Source: CAZQEZ01 sp964592475 (GTDB taxonomy: Bacteria; Bacteroidota; Bacteroidia; Cytophagales; Cyclobacteriaceae). Taken from it: DNA of 64,000 nt. A model generated the notes under the pieces. The model worked only from the letters and a program-made list of their open reading frames with translations. It was not told where the DNA came from and searched no databases. The stretch spans positions 11,324-75,323 of the forward strand of contig CAZQEZ010000003.1 of the NCBI GenBank assembly GCA_964592475.1, given 5' to 3'. The translations under genes and the position numbers were made by a program. Below are positions 8,682 through 16,699 of this stretch, piece by piece (within the stretch, counting starts at the first letter, position 1; each line of letters begins with the position of its first letter).

Positions 8682-9036
8682 TGGAGCCGGCGGGAATCGA
8701 ACCCGCGTCCAACAAGGAAACCAATATGCCTTCTACATGCTTAGTTTCGCTTCGGTTGTCGAGACATCTCTAGGTGCGAAACAAACCTGGAGATATCCGT
8801 ATCCGCGATTGTATTTGCCACTGCATCACGGACCTGCAGCGACTAGACCTGAGGATCGACGCCCCATTGTCAGCACGACAGGTCAGGATGCTGACGGGAC
8901 GAGCAACCTAGTTTAGGCTGCTAAGGCGTAATTTTCTTCGCCAATTATATGGTTGATGGTTTTATTAAGGGAAATACCAACAACTCCCTGCATGCTTACA
9001 CTCGACTCGCTCTTGCTGTCAAAACCAGTCGGCCCC
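8682..9036 (-). ncRNA. ssrA: Transfer-messenger RNA (tmRNA)
   Basis: Rescues stalled ribosomes by trans-translation. The 5' end reads GGGGCCGACTGG on the minus strand and pairs with the 3' end CCGGCTCCA to form the acceptor stem. The T-arm sequence GCGGGTTCGATTCCCGC is intact. The tag reading frame lies at 8913-8942 (GGC GAA GAA AAT TAC GCC TTA GCA GCC TAA), giving GEENYALAA and then a stop. The 3' CCA is not encoded: the discriminator A is followed by CAA, so CCA must be added after processing. It is a one-piece tmRNA of 355 nt. The tRNA-like 3' half could be mistaken for a tRNA gene on its own. Confidence 0.97.
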
Positions 9037-9073
9037 ATTTTTCTAAATTATCATTGGGTTGCAAAATACTTTA

Positions 9074-9107
9074 CAAAGATAACGCCAAAAAAGTTCAACC
9101 TTTCAAA
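9074..9107 (-). promoter_or_regulatory. Candidate ssrA promoter
   Basis: Read on the minus strand, TTTG (9104-9107) and TATCTTTG (9074-9081) match the Bacteroidota -33 and -7 elements with 22 bases between them, about 38 bases upstream of the mature tmRNA 5' end. The spacing is slightly long. The rest of the 226-base gap up to dgt shows nothing else. Confidence 0.5.
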
Positions 9108-9261
9108 TAATTGGGATTAAATAGAAAAGAAATGCTCATATTCGAAGGCTTTCCTTCATTTCAAAAGTCAAGCTTTTGCTAAACCCAAAGACTTTAAACC
9201 TAAAGGAAGGAAATAAAACAATGGAACCATGTAAACCTTTGCTTATATGGTTAACAAAAGT

Positions 9262-10614
9262 CTATCCCAGGCTTATTCCTTTAATTTTTTTGTATAAACT
9301 AATTGCATTGGTATCAGTAAGCCCACTTACAAAATCTAAAATTTGACGAATTACCAGGTACGGAGTTATATTTTTATCATGTTGAATTAGATGCTTAATT
9401 TCAGCAGGAAGTAGCCGATAAGTAGCCATATGTCTAGGCCTGGCTTGTTGAGTAAAAGCGACTGCATAACTGGCTGAAAGAAAAGTTTCTAATAAGCCGT
9501 CTATAACTTCAAAGCCGGCAACCTCAATATTCATAACTTGCCGACTTTTATAAATTTGCTTCACTGATAAAACTATTATTTCTTTTAAAATGGAAGAGGC
9601 TGGTATGCTATCTGTTATTGATTGATCAAATATCCCTTTAAGTATTTCCTTTTCTTTATCTAGAAACAAGGTGGTTACCTGCTCTATTAATTCACCTATT
9701 GCTAAAGCTCTCAATTGACCTACTTTTTCTCTTTGATTAGGAATTTGTGCCAGCTTCTCTGGTTTATATTTAGACCCGATTATTTTACCCAGCAAATCGC
9801 GAGTAGTTTCATAAGAAACAAGCCCTGCACTGCATCCATCTTCTAAATCTATGATATGATAACATATATCGTCAGCAGCTTCTACCAAAAAAGCTAAGGG
9901 ATGCCGAGTCCATATCAATTCTTCTTCGGCAAGTTTTATCATACCTGTTTCTGAAGCAACATTTTCAAAAATATCTGCTTCACAGGAGAAAAACCCATAC
10001 TTTTTTTGACTTTTTCGCCTCATGTTACGCTGCTTAATTAATGATGGCCGCGGATATTTGGTAAACGCAGCTAAAGTAGCGTAAGTCAATTTCAATCCTT
10101 GATATTGTTGCTTATTGAGCAATCTGAAACCTTGTGCATTGCCTTCAAATGAAACCAGATCTTGCCACTCCTGAGCCGTCACTTCATTTTCATAACGCCT
10201 ACCCGCCGTATTATTTAAAAAAAAGTCCGAAATCGCATCTTCACCGGAATGCCCGAAAGGCGGATTGCCTAAATCGTGTGTAAGGCTCGCGGCTGCAACA
10301 ATAGAACCTATTTCGTAGCTGGTAATTTGATTATCTTTTAACAAAGAATGACGTTCAATTAACACCTCTCCCACTTTCTTGCCCAAAGATCGACCTACGC
10401 TTGAGACCTCAAGGCTGTGAGTAAGGCGAGTATGCACAAAATCATGCTTAGGCAATGGAAAAACCTGCGTTTTATCCTGTAACATACGAAATGGAGATGA
10501 AAATATGATGCGGTCATAATCTTGTTCAAAAGCGGTTCGGATAATATTTTGAGTTCCATCGGCGGTATATTTACCCGGCCTTTTAGAAGATAATAACTGA
10601 AGCCAATTCATCAT
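9262..10614 (-). CDS. dgt: Deoxyguanosinetriphosphate triphosphohydrolase (dGTPase)
   Basis: HD-domain enzyme that hydrolyses dGTP (in many homologues also other dNTPs) to the nucleoside and triphosphate. The metal-binding motifs are present: FVHTRLTHSLEV, HDLGNPPFGHSGEDA and, later, VEAADDICYHIIDLEDG. The N-terminus SSPFRMLQDKTQVFPL is the usual family block. 450 residues is normal for the Bacteroidota form. The start overlaps the mtfA-like gene's stop by 4 bases (ATGA arrangement), so the two are probably translated together. Two ATGs stand in tandem at the start (MMNWLQ). Confidence 0.95.
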   Translation of the reverse strand: MMNWLQLLSSKRPGKYTADGTQNIIRTAFEQDYDRIIFSSPFRMLQDKTQVFPLPKHDFVHTRLTHSLEVSSVGRSLGKKVGEVLIERHSLLKDNQITSYEIGSIVAAASLTHDLGNPPFGHSGEDAISDFFLNNTAGRRYENEVTAQEWQDLVSFEGNAQGFRLLNKQQYQGLKLTYATLAAFTKYPRPSLIKQRNMRRKSQKKYGFFSCEADIFENVASETGMIKLAEEELIWTRHPLAFLVEAADDICYHIIDLEDGCSAGLVSYETTRDLLGKIIGSKYKPEKLAQIPNQREKVGQLRALAIGELIEQVTTLFLDKEKEILKGIFDQSITDSIPASSILKEIIVLSVKQIYKSRQVMNIEVAGFEVIDGLLETFLSASYAVAFTQQARPRHMATYRLLPAEIKHLIQHDKNITPYLVIRQILDFVSGLTDTNAISLYKKIKGISLG

Positions 10615-11438
10615 AAAGCAGCATAATTTTTAAGTGGGTCCTGATTAAGTAATTTTGCTAAAGCTTGATACAGCTTTTCGTTATGTTTTGAGAAGTCTAC
10701 TGGCTTTTCAAAGAAATTTTCAACTGCAACGGCGAAAAATTCATGCTCATCAGTAAAAGCGTATTTTCTAAAAAAGGATTTACCAGTAGTTTGGCTTCGA
10801 ACAATCTCTTTTTCGGCTTCTAAAGTCCATTGCTCCAAAGCTTCCTGCTTGAGAAACCTAAATTCTTTATTGAAAATGCTATTTTCCAGTCGTAGAGCGT
10901 GGGCCATTTCATGCAATCCTAAATTCATTGAGTCATTATGATCCAAGTACCCTTCTACAAAAGAATGCCAGGAAAGCACAATGATGCCATGCTTAGGATT
11001 AACCTCACCTTTATGGTATTTTAAATTAATGGTGCTGTAATAATTATCCCGATATATCAGTATTTTTCTAAAATGAGATAAAAAAATACCAGGCAATCCA
11101 AATGTTAGTTGAACTGCGGCCCCGGCAATTAGTGCCTTCATATTGTCTGTTACCTGATCAAAACCCCTGCCTATAAATTGTTTTAAATTAATAAAATGCT
11201 GAACCCTTTTTTCAAATTTTTTCTTTTCTTTGGCAGGCAACATTTGATAATAGAAGGAATGTGCCTGCAAATGTACACGGTATTTGTGAGCTAAATGTAA
11301 AAAACTTGCGGTAACAGACCGATGACTTCCCGATTTGTAACGAATGTATTCATAACCTATTAATACAGCAATGAATGCTATGCTAACAAAGAAAACATAA
11401 ATAAAATCCTCAAGTGTGTATTCAGCTTTTAACAACAA
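10611..11438 (-). CDS. MtfA-family zinc metallopeptidase (M90)
   Basis: Zinc-dependent peptidase of the MtfA/DUF980 family. An N-terminal hydrophobic helix (about residues 12-28) anchors it to the membrane, unlike soluble E. coli MtfA. The catalytic motif LGLHEMAHALRLEN provides HExxH with a downstream Glu. The preceding segments FIGRGFDQVTDNMKALIAGAAVQLTFG and VLSWHSFVEGY are family blocks. It is co-transcribed with dgt through a 4-base overlap. In E. coli MtfA is linked to Mlc and glucose uptake; nothing here shows that role in this organism. Confidence 0.88.
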   Translation of the reverse strand: MLLKAEYTLEDFIYVFFVSIAFIAVLIGYEYIRYKSGSHRSVTASFLHLAHKYRVHLQAHSFYYQMLPAKEKKKFEKRVQHFINLKQFIGRGFDQVTDNMKALIAGAAVQLTFGLPGIFLSHFRKILIYRDNYYSTINLKYHKGEVNPKHGIIVLSWHSFVEGYLDHNDSMNLGLHEMAHALRLENSIFNKEFRFLKQEALEQWTLEAEKEIVRSQTTGKSFFRKYAFTDEHEFFAVAVENFFEKPVDFSKHNEKLYQALAKLLNQDPLKNYAAL

Positions 11439-11456
11439 ATAGGTTATCTTTTTAGC

Positions 11457-12923
11457 TTAAAGCTTTTTGAAAATATTTTTGAAAGCTACAGCATCGCCAA
11501 TTTTGCTTTTCAATTCAGAAATTTTAACTCTTTCTTGTTCAGTTGTATCTCTATACCTGATAGTTACAGTTTGATCTTCTTTAGTTTGATGATCAACCGC
11601 GATACAAAATGGCGTACCAATTAGATCCATTCGGGTGTAGCGTTTACCTATTGAAGCAGCTTCTTCATAGATTAAATTAAAGTCATATTTAAGGTCATCA
11701 AAAATTTCTCGAGCGATTTCAGGCAGTCCATCTTTTTTAACCAATGGCAAAATGGCAGCTTTAACAGGAGCTATTGCAGGGTGAAATTTCAAATAGGTTC
11801 GCTGCTTTTGTTTTTCACCTTCGCCTATCATTTCTTCTGTATAGGCATTTGACATAAGCATAAGAAACAAGCGATCGCAGCCTGCTGATGTTTCAATTAC
11901 ATAAGGCACATAATTTTTATTGATTTCATTATCGAAATACTGCAATTTCTTTTTGCTTAGGTCCTGATGACTGCTTAAATCAAAATCTGTACGACTATGG
12001 ATACCTTCAATTTCTTTGAAGCCAAAAGGAAACTCAAATTCAATATCTACGGCAGCGTTAGCGTAGTGTGCCAACTTTTCGTGTTTATGTATTCGTAATT
12101 TATCTTCAGGTATTCCCATGGCGATGTACCAATTTTTTCTCATCTCCCGCCAGTGTTCATACCATTGCATTTCTTCACCTGGGCGCACGAAAAACTGCAT
12201 TTCCATCTGTTCAAACTCGCGCATGCGAAATATAAACTGCCTGGCTACTATCTCATTTCGAAATGCTTTTCCTATTTGGGCTATCCCGAATGGCACCTTC
12301 ATTCGAGCTGTTTTTTGCACGTTTAAGAAATTGACAAAAATCCCCTGAGCGGTTTCCGGTCTTAAGTAGATATTGTTTGAATCATCAGCAACAGATCCTA
12401 CTTTGGTAGAGAACATCAAATTAAATTGCCTTACCTCAGTCCAGTTATTTGTACCTGAAAGTTGACACTTAATATCTTCTGACATTATTAAGTTGTGAAG
12501 GCCTTCTAAGTCCTCATCCTTTAAACACCGGTTAAGCTCATCTTGCACTTTTTGGGCATGATCAGTTTTATTTTCTTGTTTTAATTTTTCAATGTGATCT
12601 TCTAATAATATATCTACCCGGTAGCGCTTTTTTGAATCTTTGTTGTCAATCATTGGATCGTTAAAGCTATCTATGTGTCCGGAAGCTTTCCAGGTAAGTG
12701 GATGCATAAAAATTGCCGCGTCTAGACCCACCACATTTTCATTTAGTTTGGTCATAGTTTCCCACCAAAGCAGCTTCAAGTTGTTTTTCAATTCAGAACC
12801 ATAAGGACCATAGTCATATACCGCTTGTAAACCATCATAAATTTCACTCGAAGGATATACAAAGCCGTACTCTTTCGCGTGCGATACGATTTTCGGGAAT
12901 ATATTGTTAGTTTCATTTGCCAT
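11457..12923 (-). CDS. glyS: Glycine--tRNA ligase (single-chain type)
   Basis: Class II synthetase of the alpha2, eukaryote/archaea-like type used by Bacteroidota. Motif 1 region VYDYGPYGSELKNNLK, motif 2 region FRNEIVARQFIFRMREFEQMEMQ and motif 3 region ETSAGCDRLFLMLM are clear, followed by the C-terminal anticodon-binding domain. The start is set at MANETNNIFPKIV; an in-frame ATG 14 codons upstream would add a His/Leu-rich leader not seen in the family. Final length is 488 residues. It stands apart from its neighbours, 18 bases downstream of which the mtfA gene starts. Confidence 0.96.
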   Translation of the reverse strand: MANETNNIFPKIVSHAKEYGFVYPSSEIYDGLQAVYDYGPYGSELKNNLKLLWWETMTKLNENVVGLDAAIFMHPLTWKASGHIDSFNDPMIDNKDSKKRYRVDILLEDHIEKLKQENKTDHAQKVQDELNRCLKDEDLEGLHNLIMSEDIKCQLSGTNNWTEVRQFNLMFSTKVGSVADDSNNIYLRPETAQGIFVNFLNVQKTARMKVPFGIAQIGKAFRNEIVARQFIFRMREFEQMEMQFFVRPGEEMQWYEHWREMRKNWYIAMGIPEDKLRIHKHEKLAHYANAAVDIEFEFPFGFKEIEGIHSRTDFDLSSHQDLSKKKLQYFDNEINKNYVPYVIETSAGCDRLFLMLMSNAYTEEMIGEGEKQKQRTYLKFHPAIAPVKAAILPLVKKDGLPEIAREIFDDLKYDFNLIYEEAASIGKRYTRMDLIGTPFCIAVDHQTKEDQTVTIRYRDTTEQERVKISELKSKIGDAVAFKNIFKKL

Positions 12924-13018
12924 AACCACAAAGATAGTTAAATGATGTAATGCATGTAATGCCAACCCAAAAAAATAGTGTACTTGGCATTGAAAGATGC
13001 AATTGTAAATAAGGGTTG

Positions 13019-14083
13019 TTAGGTAATATCAAATGATGAAATGAATGCCGGAGACTCTACCAGCTTTTGTTCTTCCTCCTGGCTAAAGTTAATTGGTTTT
13101 ACTATTACTTGATGAATCATGTTATTTGATAACCTGTTCATAAATCCCATGTTGAACTTTTGCAATTTTCTGAAAATTTTAGAATCAACATCAAGACAGA
13201 GAGAAGCAACTTTAAGCCCCGAAGTATAAAGTAAATGGCTGAATAATTTTATTAAATCTTTTTCATAGCCATTTTTCACATATATAGAATCATATGATAA
13301 GAAGTAATAATCTTTGTTAAAATATTGTTTGAGGAAAGGGATATTAGGAATTATATTCAAAATTATTTTACCTGTAAACCCTGGTATATCCAGAATATTC
13401 CAATGCTCGAGGTTGCACTGTACACCAGCCAGCACTTCATTATTTCTATCTTTTATCACATAATATTTACCAGCATTCACCATATCCAGATCAACCAAAC
13501 TATGATTTTTGTAATGAGTAGTTAACAGTGATTTTATTTGTTTTATATCATGTACCTGAGTAACCCGCGAATCTTTTTTAGGCCTAAACCTGCTAAAAAG
13601 CTTAGCCTGAAACTCTCGCACCTTGGTAAAGCCAAATTCCTCGCATAGTAATCTTGATCTATCATTATGCAAGTCGACATAAGCATAAAATAAAAATTTA
13701 TCCTCAAGATTATCCACTAATCCTTTTCCTGTGAGTAATTCATTTACTTCATTTTTAATGTTAGAATTACTACTTCTTTTCTTTATCACAATATTTTTTC
13801 GGCGAAATTTATCAAGAAATGAAAAGTACCTGACATAAAAAGCTTTATACGGTTTACCGGCATTTTTTACATGGCGTTCGTCAAAACAGCACGTGCCTAG
13901 CACTCTGTCTTTTTTTTGTATGCTTATAAAGTGAGGATTAATTAATTGGTTAATTTTATCCTTTACATTTAAAAGCTTGTAAAGCATACCTTGACCAGGT
14001 GTACCAATTACATTATTTTCAAGTAATTTAATCACCTTCTCATTTGCATTTTTCTCAATGGTTAAGTTCTGAAAAGTATTCAT
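13019..14083 (-). CDS. GNAT-like acyltransferase family protein
   Basis: Not confidently recognised. The N-terminal half reads like a GNAT acyltransferase fold: a beta strand with an invariant-looking GTCCFDERHV, a conserved AFYVRYFSFLDKFRRK block, and FYAYVDLHNDRSRLLCEEFGF, which matches the usual N-x-x-S-x-x-L-x-x-x-x-G-F motif of GNAT proteins. The C-terminal half (about residues 185-350) may be a second, degenerate acyltransferase-like domain. No signal peptide or membrane segment. It is flanked by glyS and hemA on the same strand with gaps of about 95 and 120 bases, so is probably its own transcript. Substrate unknown. Confidence 0.6.
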   Translation of the reverse strand: MNTFQNLTIEKNANEKVIKLLENNVIGTPGQGMLYKLLNVKDKINQLINPHFISIQKKDRVLGTCCFDERHVKNAGKPYKAFYVRYFSFLDKFRRKNIVIKKRSSNSNIKNEVNELLTGKGLVDNLEDKFLFYAYVDLHNDRSRLLCEEFGFTKVREFQAKLFSRFRPKKDSRVTQVHDIKQIKSLLTTHYKNHSLVDLDMVNAGKYYVIKDRNNEVLAGVQCNLEHWNILDIPGFTGKIILNIIPNIPFLKQYFNKDYYFLSYDSIYVKNGYEKDLIKLFSHLLYTSGLKVASLCLDVDSKIFRKLQKFNMGFMNRLSNNMIHQVIVKPINFSQEEEQKLVESPAFISSFDIT

Positions 14084-14201
14084 CAGTTTATTATCAGCAA
14101 AATCTTTATTTAGCAGAGGGCGATAAAGAGAAAAGAAAGATACTATTCATTTGTTTTAAAGCCAATCAAATTTACGGCAATATGTAATAAATATAACCAA
14201 A

Positions 14202-15476
14202 TTATTTTTCAAATTGAGTGGACTCATTCTCCAAATTGAATAAATCATTAATGGCATCAATCATATTATCGGCCTCACCCCTTTTACAAGCAGCCTTCAA
14301 TTGTACAACCGGAACTTTTATAATCTTTTGCAGAATACTCCTGGTGATTTTATCTATCTGTTTTGATTCCTCAGGATTAAGCTTTTTTAAATAACGAGCT
14401 ATTTCATCTTGACGAATTTTCTCAAGTGCATCTTTTAATTTATGTATAGTGGGAGAAACCTCCATTTCTCTGGCCCAGCTTTTAAAACCAACCAAAGTTT
14501 CATGTACAATTTTTTCTACAGCCGGTATGGCTCTTACACGCTTGGCCAATGCCTGTGATGCTTTATTTTTAATATTATCAATATTATATAAAAGTACACC
14601 AGGCACTTGTTCAACTTTTTTATCTACACTGCGCGGTACTGATAAATCAATAAAATATTTATATCCTTTGATATTCATTTTTTTAACAAATTCAGCATCT
14701 ATTGTAAGGTGCTTTCCGGATATTGAGGAAATAATCACATCGGCATTGGCAACTGCTTCAAGGGCTTTTTCATAAGCTAGTACGCTATATCCACAATTAG
14801 CACCAATTTTTTCCGCTTTGCTTTGAGTCCTATTTACAATTGTTACATTAGAATATTTAGCACTACTAAGATTCTTGCATACGTCTCCACCAATTTCACC
14901 CAAGCCTAGCACCAGTATTTTTGGTTCAATGATATGGGAGGTTAGTTCTTCCACCAATTCTGTAGCTGCATATGATACAGATGCCGCCCCATCTCTGAAA
15001 GCTGTTTCCTGAACTACTCGTTTATTAGCAAAAAAGATGGTATGAAGCAATCTATGCATAAATGGACCCGCTACCTGTTGATCCGCGCTCATTTGATAAG
15101 CTCGCTTTACTTGATTAGTTATTTGAAGATCGCCTACTACTTGAGCTTCTAATCCAAGCGCTACCCTCAATAGGTGCTCGATTGCATCTTCTCCCTGATA
15201 GGGATCAAAATAGGGTAAATAATTTTCCGAACCGGAAAGACCTTTTTCAACACAAAGAAGTTTAACAATATCTAGAGAAGAAATTTCGTCGGCTACGTAG
15301 TAGATCTCTGTTCTATTACAAGTAGAAATAATCAACAACTCACTTATCGAAGAAAATTCCTTGAAATAACGCAACAAGCGTTCTACCATGCCCTCGTCAA
15401 GTGAAAGTTTTTCTCTAATTTCTAATGGCGAATTTTTAAAAGAGACACTTAATGACTTAAAATTTTGATACATCAA
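14202..15476 (-). CDS. hemA: Glutamyl-tRNA reductase
   Basis: First enzyme of the C5 tetrapyrrole pathway; reduces glutamyl-tRNA to glutamate-1-semialdehyde with NADPH. The catalytic cysteine lies in IISTCNRTEIYY (about residue 53), the NADPH-binding motif in VLGLGEIGGDV, and the dimerisation helices follow in the last 110 residues. The double ATG at the start (MMYQNFK) leaves one codon of ambiguity. On the minus strand TAACTTTG (15519-15526) about 43 bases upstream matches the Bacteroidota -7 consensus, with no clear -33 element. hemH and hemB occur elsewhere in the window, so heme genes are dispersed. Confidence 0.96.
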   Translation of the reverse strand: MMYQNFKSLSVSFKNSPLEIREKLSLDEGMVERLLRYFKEFSSISELLIISTCNRTEIYYVADEISSLDIVKLLCVEKGLSGSENYLPYFDPYQGEDAIEHLLRVALGLEAQVVGDLQITNQVKRAYQMSADQQVAGPFMHRLLHTIFFANKRVVQETAFRDGAASVSYAATELVEELTSHIIEPKILVLGLGEIGGDVCKNLSSAKYSNVTIVNRTQSKAEKIGANCGYSVLAYEKALEAVANADVIISSISGKHLTIDAEFVKKMNIKGYKYFIDLSVPRSVDKKVEQVPGVLLYNIDNIKNKASQALAKRVRAIPAVEKIVHETLVGFKSWAREMEVSPTIHKLKDALEKIRQDEIARYLKKLNPEESKQIDKITRSILQKIIKVPVVQLKAACKRGEADNMIDAINDLFNLENESTQFEK

Positions 15477-15636
15477 TATGCCGAATTCTATTCTATTTTA
15501 TATAAATTTACCAAAATGCAAAGTTAATGCTATTTTTACTGCTTACCTCGTTACTGGTTTTAAAAATTTGGTATTGACTTAACTACAGAAATAACATTTA
15601 AGTTCATTTGCATTTACGCTGAAAAAGCCCAATTCA

Positions 15637-16572
15637 ATGTTTAAATATTTAAGAAAAATATTAGTCAACAATTTTGCCTTTTCCTATAAAGAAACGAATG
15701 CGTTTCTGATTTTATTGATCTTAGTATTTATTTCTTTGATTATGTTATTTGTTTTACCAGGATTATTGACGCAATCATACGATAATCTAAGTAAAGATGC
15801 TAAAAATTTGGAGAGATATTTGTCAGACTTGGAAAATAATATTGAAGACGAAGAGGAGGCAATAACATTTCAATTTAAGAATTTTGACCCTAACAAGGTA
15901 TCAGAAGGGCAACTTCATGCCATGAAGCTTCCTCCACGGGTAATAAATAATTTGATAAAATACCGTGAAAAAGGCGGCTATTTTAAATACAAAAAACAGC
16001 TCAAAAAAATCTATGGTTTAGATGATAGTTTGTTTATATTAATTTCGCCATATGTCCAAATTGATATACGAGATGAAATTAAGCAGTTGGAAGAAAAGGA
16101 GATTCAAATAGATGATGAACAAGCTTTGACATTCAACAAAGGAAATTTCAAAAAACGGGTAAAACCGAGAATTGCCTTATTTGATCTAAATCAAGCAGAC
16201 ACTTCTCAACTAAAGAAGATATATGGTATAGGGCCTGTAATTGCCAATAGAATAATTAAATTTCGATATGCATTAGGAGGTTTTATTCATCAAGATCAAT
16301 TGACTGAAGTATATGGTTTATCTCCTGCAGTAGTAAATGAAATTACAAAGTATAGTTTTATAGATAAAGACTATGAACCCAAAAAACTAAAAATCAATTT
16401 TGCCTCGATTGGCGACTTAAGTAGACATCCTTATTTAAGCTTTGAGGAGGCCAAAAATATTGTTAATTATAGAACCATTAATGGCCCATTTAAAACTGTG
16501 GAAAATCTGATTGAATCGCAATTAATTGATCAAGCTAAAATAGACAAGGTGACTAATTATTTGCAATTCTAA
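15637..16572 (+). CDS. Membrane-anchored helix-hairpin-helix protein (ComEA-like)
   Basis: A short cytoplasmic N-terminus is followed by one transmembrane segment (about residues 23-46) and three helix-hairpin-helix modules: the first around residues 85-135 (KLPPRVINNLIKYREKGGYF), the second around 180-235 (DTSQLKKIYGIGPVIANRII) and the third around 250-310 (SIGDLSRHPYLSFEEAKNIV). The repeated FDLNQAD, YGIGP and YR--GG/GPF pattern is typical of ComEA-type DNA-binding proteins. Bacteroidota genomes commonly carry such a protein, but a role in DNA uptake is inference. It is transcribed away from hemA. Confidence 0.83.
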   Translation: MFKYLRKILVNNFAFSYKETNAFLILLILVFISLIMLFVLPGLLTQSYDNLSKDAKNLERYLSDLENNIEDEEEAITFQFKNFDPNKVSEGQLHAMKLPPRVINNLIKYREKGGYFKYKKQLKKIYGLDDSLFILISPYVQIDIRDEIKQLEEKEIQIDDEQALTFNKGNFKKRVKPRIALFDLNQADTSQLKKIYGIGPVIANRIIKFRYALGGFIHQDQLTEVYGLSPAVVNEITKYSFIDKDYEPKKLKINFASIGDLSRHPYLSFEEAKNIVNYRTINGPFKTVENLIESQLIDQAKIDKVTNYLQF

Positions 16573-16666
16573 TTATAAAAGCGCTAATTAATTGGTTTAC
16601 TTGCTTTTATAATCCAGCAAATATTGTAATTTCGTTATTAAAAAAAGAATTTTTATTATATTTAAC

Positions 16667-16674
16667 TATCTTTG
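16667..16674 (+). promoter_or_regulatory. Candidate -7 promoter element
   Basis: TATCTTTG matches the Bacteroidota -7 consensus TAnnTTTG 25 bases before the PD40/OmpA start codon. No convincing -33 TTG is visible about 20 bases upstream. Confidence 0.35.
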
Positions 16675-16699
16675 AATTGAATTTAAAGGCTTAACTTTT

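Noticed and set aside
8682..8760. tRNA-like sequence with T-arm
   Set aside because: It is the 3' half of the tmRNA; the matching 5' half and tag frame are in place.
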